Shown here: one piece after another, positions 24,672 through 41,507 of the stretch
Numbering within the stretch: the stretch's first letter is position 1
Layout of the letters: every line of letters begins with the position of its first letter
Source of the DNA: Neolewinella marina
GTDB taxonomy: Bacteria > Bacteroidota > Bacteroidia > Chitinophagales > Saprospiraceae
NCBI RefSeq assembly: GCF_002631205.1
Contig: NZ_PDLO01000004.1
Location: 62,001 to 126,000, forward strand
DNA length: 64,000 nt
Reading direction: 5' to 3'
Made by a program: the position numbers and the translations under genes
Notes under the pieces: model-generated
Database searches by the model: none
What the model was told of the DNA's origin: nothing
The model's input: only the letters and a program-made list of their open reading frames with translations

Positions 24672-26453
24672 TTACGCCGCCTTGCGTTGGACTACGTGCA
24701 GCTTGAAGCGCGTACCGTTATCCCCGCTTATTTCCATCTCACCGCCGATCTGCGCGCTGAGGTTATGGACCAGGCGCTTGCCGAACGATTTACCCCTTTG
24801 CTGCCACTGGTCCTGTGTCATACCCGGGCCGTTGTCCTGGATCTCCAGGGTAAGGTCCCGTTCTCCGGTCAGGCGAACGGCCAGCGACGGCCGGTCCACC
24901 TGTGAGAAAGCGTGTTTGAAGGCGTTGGTCAGCAGTTCGTTCAGAATGAGGCCGAGCGGGATGGCCAGGTCCACGTCCAGCTCCTGCCGCTCGATCTGCA
25001 ACTGCAAGTCGAAGTCGTCGGGTTCGTAACCGTAGGCCCGCATCAGGTTCTCGGTCAGGTCAATGATGTAGTCGCGCATATTGACCTTGGTTACCAGGTC
25101 GGTCTGGTACAGTCGCTGGTGGATGAGCGACATGGCCTCCACCCGGTGTTGCCCCTCGCGCACCGCCCGCGCCGCCGATTCCTCTTCCAGGCGGTTACTC
25201 TGCAACTTCAGCAGGCTCGATACGATGGCCAGGTTGTTCTTCACGCGGTGGTGCAACTCTTTCATCAGGAGCTTGAGTTGGTCGGATTGTTCACTTATCC
25301 GGGCCCGGCTCTGCTGCAGACGCCGGTACTGCCAGACCAGGACACCGATGAACAACAGTGCTCCGGCCAGCACCACCAGCATCATACGCAGCTGCCACTG
25401 CCTGGTTTCATTTTCGGCGCCCAGCAGCGCGATTTGCTGCTCCTTTTGCCGGCTTTCAAACTGGGTTTCCAGGCGGGCTATTTCCCGCTTTTTCTCCAGG
25501 CTGGTGAGGCTGTCCCTGTTCGCTACGGCTAAGCCGTAATGAGCGTAGGCTTGCTCGAAATCGCCCGTGCTGGCGTATATCTCGCGGAAATTATCGTGGA
25601 TGGCCGCCAGGTAGCGAAATTCTTTGTGTTCCGGGTGAGACTCGATAAAGTCCAGGGCCTCCTGGTTGACGGCCAGGGCCTCGGCGGGCTGGTTAGCGGA
25701 CAGCAGGGCGGGTGGCAGGTTAATGAATACCGACATGAGCAGGTAGTCCACCTTCCCCTGCCGTGCATATTCCTCCACCCGGCGGAAGCGGGTCACGGAC
25801 TCGGCGGAGCGCCCCATCTTCCGCAGGGTGATGGCCGAGTTAAGCAGGGTGCCAAACGCGAAGGTATCATCCCCCGCTTCCTGGTAAATGGCTCGTGCCT
25901 GGTCCGCATACTCCAGCGACTGCGCATGCTTGCCCTGCTCTCCGTAGATGTTCGCCAACTCATTGAGCGCATCGCCCTTCAGGTAAAGGGGCAGATCGGG
26001 GTGGGCATTCAGCAGATCCAGGGCCTGCTGCACGTACTTTTCGGCAAGATCGAATTCCCGGGAATTGAAATACAGCTGCTCCATCCGCAGGAGAATATCC
26101 ACCAGCATTCCTGGTTTTTCCAGTGATTCAAAGGCCGCATATGCCTCCTGATAGGTTTGCAGGGCCGCCCCCGTGTCTTCGCGGGCCTGTTCCACGATAC
26201 CCCGCTCCCGTATCAGTTTGGCAGCCACGAAGGCTGACCCGAGACCGGAGCTGATGCGCTCGGCTTCTTCCAACATCAGCTCAGCCTGTTCGAACTCCTT
26301 GTCGAACAGGGCGGTATTGGCCGCGGTCATGCCCAGGGTGATCGCGCGGACAGAGTCATCAGCAATAACCAACAAAGAATCAGGAATCTGGGCACTCACC
26401 TGCCCCGCAAGGACGAGGGGGAGAATGGTAACAAGTATTCTGTTCATTGGCAT
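24672..26453 (-). CDS. TPR-containing sensor histidine kinase (HisKA_2 type)
   Basis: A 593-residue sensor kinase. A signal peptide (1-21) leads into a periplasmic array of TPR helices (about 40-345), one membrane helix (about 356-376) and a short coiled coil. The HisKA_2 phospho-acceptor motif KELHHRVKNNL has its His pair at 401-402. The ATPase domain has the N box (N505 in LNELLTNAFKHA) and DNGPG at 540-544. It phosphorylates the regulator encoded 17 bp downstream. TPR sensors of this kind usually detect proteins or peptides in the periplasm; the ligand is unknown. A second in-frame ATG two codons downstream is an alternative start. Confidence 0.92.
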   Translation of the reverse strand: MPMNRILVTILPLVLAGQVSAQIPDSLLVIADDSVRAITLGMTAANTALFDKEFEQAELMLEEAERISSGLGSAFVAAKLIRERGIVEQAREDTGAALQTYQEAYAAFESLEKPGMLVDILLRMEQLYFNSREFDLAEKYVQQALDLLNAHPDLPLYLKGDALNELANIYGEQGKHAQSLEYADQARAIYQEAGDDTFAFGTLLNSAITLRKMGRSAESVTRFRRVEEYARQGKVDYLLMSVFINLPPALLSANQPAEALAVNQEALDFIESHPEHKEFRYLAAIHDNFREIYASTGDFEQAYAHYGLAVANRDSLTSLEKKREIARLETQFESRQKEQQIALLGAENETRQWQLRMMLVVLAGALLFIGVLVWQYRRLQQSRARISEQSDQLKLLMKELHHRVKNNLAIVSSLLKLQSNRLEEESAARAVREGQHRVEAMSLIHQRLYQTDLVTKVNMRDYIIDLTENLMRAYGYEPDDFDLQLQIERQELDVDLAIPLGLILNELLTNAFKHAFSQVDRPSLAVRLTGERDLTLEIQDNGPGMTQDQWQQRGKSFGKRLVHNLSAQIGGEMEISGDNGTRFKLHVVQRKAA

Positions 26454-26716
26454 AACCGGGTAAATGAAAACGTCCAGAGGCCGTTCCGATGCCGTAGAAC
26501 CGCGTGGCCAAACTGCTAGTACGAGGAAAATTTCGCCACTGAAGCTATCAGGGTGACCCAGGCAGCGTGATCAATTTTAACCCAAATGTGAGAAAAATAT
26601 TGAAAAATTCGGCAGTTATCCTTGTCCGAATCATTCGAATTGTAGCTATCCCAGGTTGCAGTAGTAATCACGGTGTAGGCAGAACCATCATTTTTACGGA
26701 TAGGCGCTTCCCAATC
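26454..26716. other. Intergenic region upstream of the kinase operon
   Basis: About 260 bp between the kinase start (minus) and the terminator of the next gene upstream. It is AT-rich around 26570-26650, as expected for a promoter region, but I see no full TAnnTTTG match on the minus strand and no convincing small ORF or RNA. Confidence 0.4.
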
Positions 26717-26750
26717 AAAACGGCCCGTTTCCGGGTGGAAACGGGCCGTT
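26717..26750 (-). terminator. Terminator of the giant beta-helix protein gene
   Basis: A perfect 14-bp stem (aacggcccgtttcc / ggaaacgggccgtt) with a 4-base loop, followed by T residues on the minus strand, 33 bp after the stop codon. Confidence 0.9.
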
Positions 26751-26783
26751 ACGGTTACCGAGCTCCTGCGCCCGGCGAAGGTA

Positions 26784-34895
<8,112 letters not shown>

Positions 34896-35131
34896 AGTGT
34901 GCTGGAATTCGAAAATCGCGCCTGCTGACATTCGGCTATGTGACGCGGTCGAACAGTCCAGCGGAGCGGTATTCTATCCTCTCCCACTTACCCATCACAG
35001 CCAAAATTTCCGCAGGACACTAGTGGTATAACACGATCAATTTAAGCCGTCTAAGTGACATTACACCAAAATATATGTCATCAACCTCGAACTCCCGCGG
35101 GATTTTATTCCCCACAACTCCTCCTGGCCAA
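34896..35131. other. Intergenic region upstream of the giant beta-helix gene
   Basis: Holds the promoter region of the giant gene. It is AT-rich at 35000-35110. A caaaatata sequence near 35069 resembles the reversed -7 element with one extra base of spacing. No RNA gene or small ORF is convincing. Confidence 0.35.
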
Positions 35132-35167
35132 CAAAAAAAGCCCGCTCCACCAAGGTGGAACGGGCTT
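35132..35167 (-). terminator. Terminator of recQ
   Basis: A 13-bp stem with one mismatch (agcccgctccacc / ggtggaacgggct), a 2-base loop and a run of seven T on the minus strand, 34 bp after the recQ stop. Confidence 0.88.
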
Positions 35168-35200
35168 CAGATTTAGTCTTTGGCACCTGCGCGCCGGCGG

Positions 35201-37417
35201 CTAGTTGGCCATTTCGCTCAGGAACTTGATGCGGACGAGCTTGATCTCCTCGAGGGTGACGTCGTCTTCCTTGAGTTGCTGGTAGGCCACGTCGGGGTCG
35301 TCGGTTTCGGCCTGCATAAAGTACTCGTAGGTGTCTTCCAGGCTGTACTCGTCGACTTCCTCCTCGATGTAGTAGTCGATGTTGAGCTTGGTACCCGAGG
35401 AGACGATCACCACCATTTCGTTCAGCAGCTCGTCCATGCTCAGCTGGTTGCCGGAGGCAATGTCTTCGAGGGGCAGCTTGCGGTCGACGCCCTGGATGAT
35501 GTTGACCTTGGTTTTGGACTTGTTGGCGACCTGCTTGACGACGAAGTCGCTGGGCCGGTCGATGTTGTTCTCCTCGCAGTACTTCTCGATGAGCTGCAGG
35601 AAAGGAGTGGCGTACCGGCGGGCCTTGCCAATGCTGACGCCGTGGATGTTCTTCATCTCCTCCAGATCGATGGGGTAGCGGGTAGCCATGTCCACCAGCG
35701 AGGGGTCCTGGAAAATAACGAAGGGAGGGATGCCCAGCCGCTTGGATTCCTTCTTGCGGAGGTCCTTGAGGGCTACCAGCAGGGGCTCGTCGAGCACGAC
35801 CGCCTTGGCATCGTCGGCTTCCCCCTGCATATCCTGCGCCAGCTCCTTCTCGAAGTCGTGGTCGATGGGAATCTCGAAGGAGGTGGGCTTCTTCAGAAAG
35901 GCCTCCCCTTCCGGAGTGATCTTGATCGTGCCGTAGCTCTCGATGTCCTTCCGCACCAGGTTGTTCAGCAGGGCCTGGCGGAACACCGAGCTCCAGAAGA
36001 CCTCCTCACGGTCCTTGCCGGTACCGAAGCCGGGCAGCTCGGTGAAGCCGTAGTCCTTCATCTGCTTCGTCTCATTGCCGAGAACGAACTCGATAAGGGT
36101 CTTGAGGGGGTAATTCTCGTCCAGGGTCTTGACGGACTCGAGGGCCTGGACCATTTCCTGGCTGACCTCCACCCGCTCGCGGGGGTAGCGGCAGTTGTCG
36201 CACATCTTGTTGCAGTTCGCCTCGTCGTATTCCTCGCCGAAGTAGTGCAGCAGGAAGCGGCGGCGGCAGGCGGTGGTTTCGGAGTAGGCCATGACCTCCT
36301 GCATCAGCTGGGCGCCCATTTCCCGCTCCATGAGGGGCTTATCGCGCAGGAATTTCTCGAGCTTCAGGATGTCCTTGTAGGCGTAGAAGGCGATGCACCT
36401 TCCGCCCAGTCCGTCGCGGCCGGCCCGGCCGGTTTCCTGGTAGTAGTTCTCGATCGACTTGGGGATGTCGTAGTGCATGACGAAGCGGACGTCCGGCTTG
36501 TCGATTCCCATGCCGAAAGCGATGGTGGCGCAGATGACGTCCACGTCCTCCATCAGGAACTGGTCCTGGGTGCGGGAGCGCGTCTTCGGGTCCAGACCGG
36601 CGTGGTAGGGAGCGGCCTTTACGCCGTTGACGACCAGGGCCTGGGCGATTTCCTCGGCGGCTTTCCGGCTCTGGACGTAGATGATTCCCGACTGGTCGGG
36701 CATCTCCTTCACCAGCTTGATGATCTGGCGGAAGGTGTATTCTTTCTTGCCCTTGGGGCGTACCTCGTAGTAGAGGTTGTCGCGGTTGAAGGAAGACACG
36801 AAGGTATTCTGGTCCTCCCCCATGCGCAGGTTCTTCACGATGTCGGACTGCACCTTGGGCGTGGCCGTAGCCGTAAGGGCGATGATGGGGATCTGGTGTC
36901 CGATCAGGTCAAGCATCTCCCGGATCCGGCGGTACTCCGGGCGGAAATCGTGGCCCCATTCCGAAATACAGTGGGCCTCGTCGATGGCCACGAAGGAGAT
37001 CTTCGCTTCCCGGAAGAACTCGATGTTCTCCTCCTTGGTGAGGGTCTCCGGGGCTACGAAGAGCAGCTTCGTCTTGCCGGAGGTGATGTCTTCCTTCACC
37101 TGCCGCATCTGGGTTTTCGACAGGGAGGAGTTGAGGAAGTGGGCGATCTCGTCGCTTTCGCCGTAGGAGCGGATGCTGTCGACCTGGTTCTTCATCAGGG
37201 CGATGAGGGGGGAAATCACCAGGGCGCAGCCTTCCATCATGATGCCGGGGAGCTGGTAGCAGAGGCTTTTGCCGCCGCCGGTGGGCATGATGACGAAGGT
37301 GTCCTTGCCGTCAAACAACGACTGAATGATTGCTTCCTGATTGCCTTTGAAGGTATCGAACCCAAAGGTGTCGGCTAACGCCTCTTCCAGAAAATTTACT
37401 GACGCTTTTGCAGTCAT
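35201..37417 (-). CDS. recQ: ATP-dependent DNA helicase RecQ
   Basis: A 738-residue 3'-5' helicase for recombination and stalled-fork repair. Walker A MPTGGGKS has K50, the DEAH box is at 146-149, and motif VI QETGRAGRDG is at about 327-336. The zinc-binding cysteines are C384, C402, C406 and C409. A winged-helix RQC domain and an HRDC domain (about 515-595) follow. A further 140 residues after HRDC are acidic and helical, ending in a segment resembling a helix-turn-helix extension seen in long Bacteroidota RecQ proteins. It is a single-gene unit with its own terminator. Confidence 0.95.
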   Translation of the reverse strand: MTAKASVNFLEEALADTFGFDTFKGNQEAIIQSLFDGKDTFVIMPTGGGKSLCYQLPGIMMEGCALVISPLIALMKNQVDSIRSYGESDEIAHFLNSSLSKTQMRQVKEDITSGKTKLLFVAPETLTKEENIEFFREAKISFVAIDEAHCISEWGHDFRPEYRRIREMLDLIGHQIPIIALTATATPKVQSDIVKNLRMGEDQNTFVSSFNRDNLYYEVRPKGKKEYTFRQIIKLVKEMPDQSGIIYVQSRKAAEEIAQALVVNGVKAAPYHAGLDPKTRSRTQDQFLMEDVDVICATIAFGMGIDKPDVRFVMHYDIPKSIENYYQETGRAGRDGLGGRCIAFYAYKDILKLEKFLRDKPLMEREMGAQLMQEVMAYSETTACRRRFLLHYFGEEYDEANCNKMCDNCRYPRERVEVSQEMVQALESVKTLDENYPLKTLIEFVLGNETKQMKDYGFTELPGFGTGKDREEVFWSSVFRQALLNNLVRKDIESYGTIKITPEGEAFLKKPTSFEIPIDHDFEKELAQDMQGEADDAKAVVLDEPLLVALKDLRKKESKRLGIPPFVIFQDPSLVDMATRYPIDLEEMKNIHGVSIGKARRYATPFLQLIEKYCEENNIDRPSDFVVKQVANKSKTKVNIIQGVDRKLPLEDIASGNQLSMDELLNEMVVIVSSGTKLNIDYYIEEEVDEYSLEDTYEYFMQAETDDPDVAYQQLKEDDVTLEEIKLVRIKFLSEMAN

Positions 37418-37667
37418 TTGGTTGTGGCTTTACTAAGACCCAGGGGGCACCGGCCGATCAATATATGCCGAAAAATATTATTCGAGCGTATAGTCGGGCC
37501 CTGATGGGGAGTACGGAATGTATCCGCGTGGTGGTTGAATGGAAAACGGCAGGCTGGGCCGGGAAATGGCGTGTTGCCATCCCGCCCGAATGTTGAGGCG
37601 TTTGGATTTACGAAAAGCCCTGATCTACCTTGCCGGCTGCCCTTAGGCACTTAAATGACACTTTACT

Positions 37668-38645
37668 TTGAAAAAATCCGATGTAGTCGTCCGAACCGCA
37701 CGGCAAACCCTGCGAATCGAAGCTGATGCACTCAGTCAATTGGCCGATGGCATCGGGGAAAACTTTGCCCGGTCGGTCGAGGCGATCTTCCACAGCGGGG
37801 GTCGCCTGATCGTAACGGGCGTTGGTAAAACAGCCCTGGTCGCCCAAAAGATTGTCGCCACACTCAATTCTACCGGTACACCGGCCTTCTTTTTACATGC
37901 GGGCGACGCAATTCACGGCGACATCGGTATGGTACAACCCGCTGACGTTGTGCTTGTTCTGAGCCGCAGCGGAGAAACTACCGAGATACGCGTCCTTACC
38001 CTGCTGGTCCGCAACCTGGGCAACACCCTGATCGCCATGACCAGCCGGGAGGATTCGGCCCTGGCCCGGGCGGCCGACTACCTGCTGCTGACGCCCTTCG
38101 AGCGGGAGGCCGACCCCAACGAGCTGGCCCCGACGACGAGCACCACCCTGCAGATGGCGATGGGAGATGCCGTGGCCACGGCCCTGCTGGCCCTGCGCGG
38201 CTTTACCCCGGCGGATTTCGCCCGTTTTCACCCCGGCGGCTCCCTGGGAAAGCAGTTGTACCTGCGCGTGCGCGACCTCTACCCCCACAATCAGAAACCG
38301 GTGGTGTCGCCAACGTCTTCCCTGAAGGAGACGTTGTACGAAATGACGGGCAAGTGCCTGGGCGCTACCGCCGTGGTTGACCCGCAGACCGACCGGCTGG
38401 TCGGGGTGATCACCGACGGTGACCTGCGGCGCTTCCTGAACCGGGACGTACCCCTGGATACCGCTACGGCGGCGGACATGATGACCCCCAATCCGAAAAC
38501 CATTCCCGAGGATGAGCTGGCCGTGCAGGCGGTGGCCCGACTGCAGGAGCACAGCATCAGCCAGCTGATCGTGGTCGACGGTGCCGCGGGCAATTACCTA
38601 GGTTTTGTCCATCTGCATGACTTTATCCGGGAAGGGCTGGTGTAA
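37668..38645 (+). CDS. KpsF/GutQ family sugar-phosphate isomerase
   Basis: A 325-residue enzyme likely to interconvert ribulose-5-phosphate and arabinose-5-phosphate, the first step to the KDO of lipopolysaccharide. The SIS domain (about 40-180) has GVGKTALVAQK and LSRSGET, and the HPGGSLGK(Q) motif follows. Two CBS domains (about 205-260 and 270-325) complete the normal layout. The start is a TTG at 37668, because no in-frame ATG exists before the conserved RIEADAL helix. A promoter-like ttactttg overlaps this codon, so the true start is less certain than the product. Confidence 0.9.
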   Translation: MKKSDVVVRTARQTLRIEADALSQLADGIGENFARSVEAIFHSGGRLIVTGVGKTALVAQKIVATLNSTGTPAFFLHAGDAIHGDIGMVQPADVVLVLSRSGETTEIRVLTLLVRNLGNTLIAMTSREDSALARAADYLLLTPFEREADPNELAPTTSTTLQMAMGDAVATALLALRGFTPADFARFHPGGSLGKQLYLRVRDLYPHNQKPVVSPTSSLKETLYEMTGKCLGATAVVDPQTDRLVGVITDGDLRRFLNRDVPLDTATAADMMTPNPKTIPEDELAVQAVARLQEHSISQLIVVDGAAGNYLGFVHLHDFIREGLV

Positions 38646-38652
38646 GACTAGA

Positions 38653-38688
38653 GTGGGGATGCAAGCCACTTGTGCTTTACATCCCCAC
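38653..38688. terminator. Hairpin between convergent isomerase and rplI genes
   Basis: A 9-bp stem (gtggggatg / catccccac) with an 18-base loop in the 74-bp gap between two convergent genes. There is no strong T-run on either side, so it may stop transcription weakly or protect 3' ends. Confidence 0.5.
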
Positions 38689-38719
38689 GCTCCAATTCGT
38701 CAGCTTTTGCTGCTCGTAT

Positions 38720-39166
38720 TTACTCCTGGACGATTTCCATGTCCATCTCCTTGACCACTTCGGGGTGAAGGCGCATGGTGAACTTGTAGGTTCCCAGCTC
38801 CTTGGCTTCCTCGGGCAGGACGATCTTCTTGCGCTCAACGTCAACGCCGAACTGCTCCTGGAGGAGGTTGCGGATCTGCAGCTGGGTGATCGAACCGAAG
38901 ATGCGGCCGCTCGTGCCCGACTTGGCGCCGACGCGCAGGGTCTTGCCCTCCAGCTTCTTGGCGATGTCGCGGTAAACGTCGAGTTTCTTCTGCTCCTGGG
39001 CGTTCTCCCGGCGGATCATCTCCTCCAGGCGGCCCATGTTGGATTTGTTGCCGATGATGGCCAGGCCACGGGGCAACAGGTAATTGCGGCCGAAACCGTC
39101 CTTTACCTCAATGACTTCGTGCTTATCGCCGACTTTATCGACGTCTTGCAGCATAATTACTTTCAT
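38720..39166 (-). CDS. rplI: 50S ribosomal protein L9
   Basis: A 148-residue ribosomal protein, normal length. The N-terminal rRNA-binding domain has MKVIMLQDVDKVGDKHEV and the GFGRNYLLPRGLA motif, followed by the long connecting helix and the C-terminal domain with GKIFG-like GRIFGSIT. It is third in the rpsF-rpsR-rplI order, separated from rpsR by a 137-bp gap with an inverted repeat. Confidence 0.97.
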   Translation of the reverse strand: MKVIMLQDVDKVGDKHEVIEVKDGFGRNYLLPRGLAIIGNKSNMGRLEEMIRRENAQEQKKLDVYRDIAKKLEGKTLRVGAKSGTSGRIFGSITQLQIRNLLQEQFGVDVERKKIVLPEEAKELGTYKFTMRLHPEVVKEMDMEIVQE

Positions 39167-39242
39167 GATAAATTATGTTGTCCCGGCCTTTCGGGGCGGT
39201 GCCCCATTTACGAACCGGTTAGAGTGATGAGTAGGATGCTTG

Positions 39243-39295
39243 AGTAGTCGGGTCGAACGCCAGCACCGGAGTGCGGAGCGTACTACCCGACTACT
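39243..39295 (-). promoter_or_regulatory. Inverted repeat in the rpsR-rplI gap
   Basis: Perfect 11-bp arms (agtagtcgggt / acccgactact) enclosing 31 bases that could fold further (acgc / gcgt). No T-run follows, so it is more likely an RNA structural element, a processing site or an attenuator than a simple terminator. Confidence 0.5.
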
Positions 39296-39303
39296 GAACG
39301 CAC

Positions 39304-39570
39304 TTACTTGAGAAGGTCCGTGACGTACGGCAGCATGGCCAGGTGACGGGCCCGCTTGATGGACGAGGCCACCTTGCGCTGGTACTTCAGGGAGTTGCCG
39401 GTGATCCGGCGGGGGAGGATCTTGCCTTGCTCGTTCACGAAGGTGAGGAGGAAGTCAGGGTCCTTGTAATCGATGTACTTGATTCCGAAACGACGGAACC
39501 GGCAGTACTTCTTCCGGCGACCACCAATCTTGGGGTTCGACAGAAACTTGATATCATCGCGACTGGCCAT
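39304..39570 (-). CDS. rpsR: 30S ribosomal protein S18
   Basis: An 88-residue ribosomal protein. It has the S18 core: [37 protein letters not shown] in scattered form, with the RRITG motif that contacts 16S rRNA and the C-terminal basic helix ([12 protein letters not shown]). It lies 30 bp after rpsF. Confidence 0.97.
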   Translation of the reverse strand: MASRDDIKFLSNPKIGGRRKKYCRFRRFGIKYIDYKDPDFLLTFVNEQGKILPRRITGNSLKYQRKVASSIKRARHLAMLPYVTDLLK

Positions 39571-39600
39571 GATGGTTGTTTTTTGTTGTTACTACTGTGG

Positions 39601-40071
39601 TTACTCCTCTTCCTTGAAGGACTCGGCGTCGCCCGAGGGCACACCGGTGAGGTGGGGCGAGTCGGCCTTCTTGCGGCTGATGCCGTGAGCGGCGGGCTCG
39701 TTTTTGGCAGGCTTCTCCTGCTTGTGGCGCTTGGCCTTGCCAATTTTGCCGGCGCGCTTGTCGGCATTGTACTGAACGCCGTACTTGTCGAGGGCCACGG
39801 TCAGGAAGCGCAGGATGCGCTCGTCCCGGCGCATGCCAAGCTCGAAGTTGTTCAGAAAGGCGCCGTTTGGAGCGGTATACTCCACACAGTAGTAGACACC
39901 GTTGTTGCGCTTGTTGATGTCGTAGGCCAGCGTGCGCAGGCCCATTTCGTCCACAAACACAATCTCGCAGCCCTCCTTCTGGAGGTTGTCTACGTACGCC
40001 TGAGCTGTCGCTTTAATCTCATCCCCCGACAGCACTGGGTCTACGATGAATGTAGTCTCGTAATTTCTCAT
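39601..40071 (-). CDS. rpsF: 30S ribosomal protein S6 with long C-terminal tail
   Basis: A 156-residue ribosomal protein, longer than the usual 95-135. The S6 fold (1-100) has MRNYETTFIVDP, the YDINKRNNGVYY strand and RRDERILRFL. Residues about 103-156 are a tail that is first Lys/Arg-rich and then Ser/Glu-rich (ends FKEEE). S6 forms a heterodimer with S18 on the ribosome, matching the gene order. The leader carries a strong hairpin just after the predicted start site. Confidence 0.96.
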   Translation of the reverse strand: MRNYETTFIVDPVLSGDEIKATAQAYVDNLQKEGCEIVFVDEMGLRTLAYDINKRNNGVYYCVEYTAPNGAFLNNFELGMRRDERILRFLTVALDKYGVQYNADKRAGKIGKAKRHKQEKPAKNEPAAHGISRKKADSPHLTGVPSGDAESFKEEE

Positions 40072-40113
40072 CGGATCAGGTGTACTGATTGGTTAAAAAC
40101 AATGGTTTCGCAT

Positions 40114-40141
40114 GCTTCGGTCCCGTTGGCGGGTCCAAAGC
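40114..40141 (-). promoter_or_regulatory. Hairpin at the 5' end of the rpsF leader
   Basis: On the minus strand, GCTT/AAGC and GGxCCCG/CGGGxCC arms enclose a CCAA loop, with one internal A-A mismatch. It starts at about the predicted first transcribed base. Position suggests a ribosomal-protein autoregulatory site such as the S6:S18-binding leader motif, but I could not match that motif base by base. Confidence 0.45.
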
Positions 40142-40146
40142 GGGTG

Positions 40147-40154
40147 CAAAGATA
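40147..40154 (-). promoter_or_regulatory. TAnnTTTG promoter of the rpsF-rpsR-rplI operon
   Basis: TATCTTTG on the minus strand, 75 bp before the rpsF start codon. Confidence 0.7.
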
Positions 40155-40218
40155 CACTTAATTCCACTTATGAACAAGGAAAACTTCAGCAAGCCACAAG
40201 GGCCCACCGGAAATGGGA

Positions 40219-40241
40219 ACGGCCCGCGAAGGGCGGGCCGT
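40219..40241 (-). terminator. GC hairpin after the M23 peptidase gene
   Basis: A 9-bp stem (acggcccgc / gcgggccgt), 31 bp after the M23 stop. It lacks a T-run, so it is a weak or factor-assisted terminator at best. Confidence 0.5.
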
Positions 40242-40271
40242 CCAAAACAAGTTGGTCTGTAAAAATCCCTG

Positions 40272-41255
40272 TTATTCGTCGAAGGACATGTTCATCTGCC
40301 GGGCGGCCTCCACCAGCTCCTGGTACTCGGCGGGGGTGAGCCCGTCGTAGCAGTACTGGATGGGGTCGACCCGCTCGCCGTCCTTCTCAATTTCGTAGTG
40401 CAGGTGGTCGCCGGTGCTCATGCCGCTGCTGCCAACGAGCCCGATGAGGTGGCCGCGGCTCACTTCCTGCCCTTTCTTCACCTTAATGGAGCTCATGTGG
40501 GCGTAGCGCGACTTGTAGCCGTAGCCGTGGTCGATGACCACGCAGTTGCCATAGCCGGATTGCTGGCCGGCGAACTCCACCACTCCCTTGCCGGAGGCCT
40601 GGATCTCCGTGCCCCGGGGGCAGTTGAAGTCAATGCCGTAGTGCATCTTGTTAACGCCCAGCTTGGGGTGGACCCGGTAGCCGAAGCCGGAGAGGTTTTC
40701 CATCTTGCGGGCGAACTGGTCGACCCGGACGGGCTTGATGCTGGGGATGGAGGCCAGCATATCTTCTTTTTCGAGGGCCTTGTCGGCAACCTCATCGATC
40801 GACCGGCTGTGGAGGTCGATTTGGTACCGCAGCTGATCCACCTTTTCGCGGAGGCTGGCGATCTGGGGCCCTACGTGGGGCAGACTCTTCAGGTCTTCGT
40901 AGGCGTCGTGGCCACCCTTACCGCCCTGGAAGACATCGTCGTCAACGGGTTCCATGCGCAGGGCCAGGCGTACGGTATTGTTGTTTCTTTCGTGGAGGTG
41001 GGCGACGATCTCGGCCAGCTCATCGTAGTCGGCGGCCAGGGCCTCGTTCTGGGCGCGGGCGATCTCCAGTTCCTGCAGCACCATCCGCTCACCCGGGCTG
41101 GGGAGGTAACGGTGAACCGCCGCCGTAAGCAGCAAGCCGGCCAGCACAGCGGCGCAGCCGAAGCTGAAGAAGCGAAGCAGGGTAAAACTTAGGGGCTCTA
41201 CGATCCGGTCGTACTCGAGGGTACGCTGATTAAACACAAATTTTTCACGTCTCAT
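40272..41255 (-). CDS. M23 family peptidoglycan endopeptidase, membrane anchored with coiled coil
   Basis: A 327-residue LytM-type zinc peptidase or its regulator acting on cell-wall crosslinks. A cytoplasmic basic start (MRREKF) leads to one membrane helix (about 28-46), a coiled-coil region (about 56-165) and the M23 domain (about 190-300). Zinc ligands are present: H205 and D209 in MHYGIDF, and H286 in GDHLHYE, with the second catalytic His at 284. The ATG at 41255 is chosen because the upstream extension has no family character. The architecture resembles MepM/ShyA-type hydrolases without a LysM domain. Confidence 0.9.
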   Translation of the reverse strand: MRREKFVFNQRTLEYDRIVEPLSFTLLRFFSFGCAAVLAGLLLTAAVHRYLPSPGERMVLQELEIARAQNEALAADYDELAEIVAHLHERNNNTVRLALRMEPVDDDVFQGGKGGHDAYEDLKSLPHVGPQIASLREKVDQLRYQIDLHSRSIDEVADKALEKEDMLASIPSIKPVRVDQFARKMENLSGFGYRVHPKLGVNKMHYGIDFNCPRGTEIQASGKGVVEFAGQQSGYGNCVVIDHGYGYKSRYAHMSSIKVKKGQEVSRGHLIGLVGSSGMSTGDHLHYEIEKDGERVDPIQYCYDGLTPAEYQELVEAARQMNMSFDE

Positions 41256-41507
41256 TGACGAAAGCTTGAACCAAAAAATGCCGGAGAAGAAGGCGGTTGG
41301 TTTGGGCGAATCTCCTGCGGCGTGCGTGCCAATGGCGTTATCCCCATATAGGGATGCTGCCAAATTAAGACTAAACAGTCTATAGCTACAACCCTCCTTC
41401 GAGAAAGTTGCGCCCGCTGTCATCACGGCGGTGACGCGGGTGCCATGAGAACGCCCGCCAGCCGTGGAATCGCACTTATTTGCTTCCGAAAATGTGGAAA
41501 AATATTT

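Noticed and set aside
35180-37378. Long plus-strand open frame across recQ
   Set aside because: Reverse-frame artefact of recQ; the minus frame holds all helicase motifs.
37414-37650. Small minus-strand gene between recQ and the isomerase gene
   Set aside because: No family features, irregular composition, and it covers the promoter region of two divergent genes.
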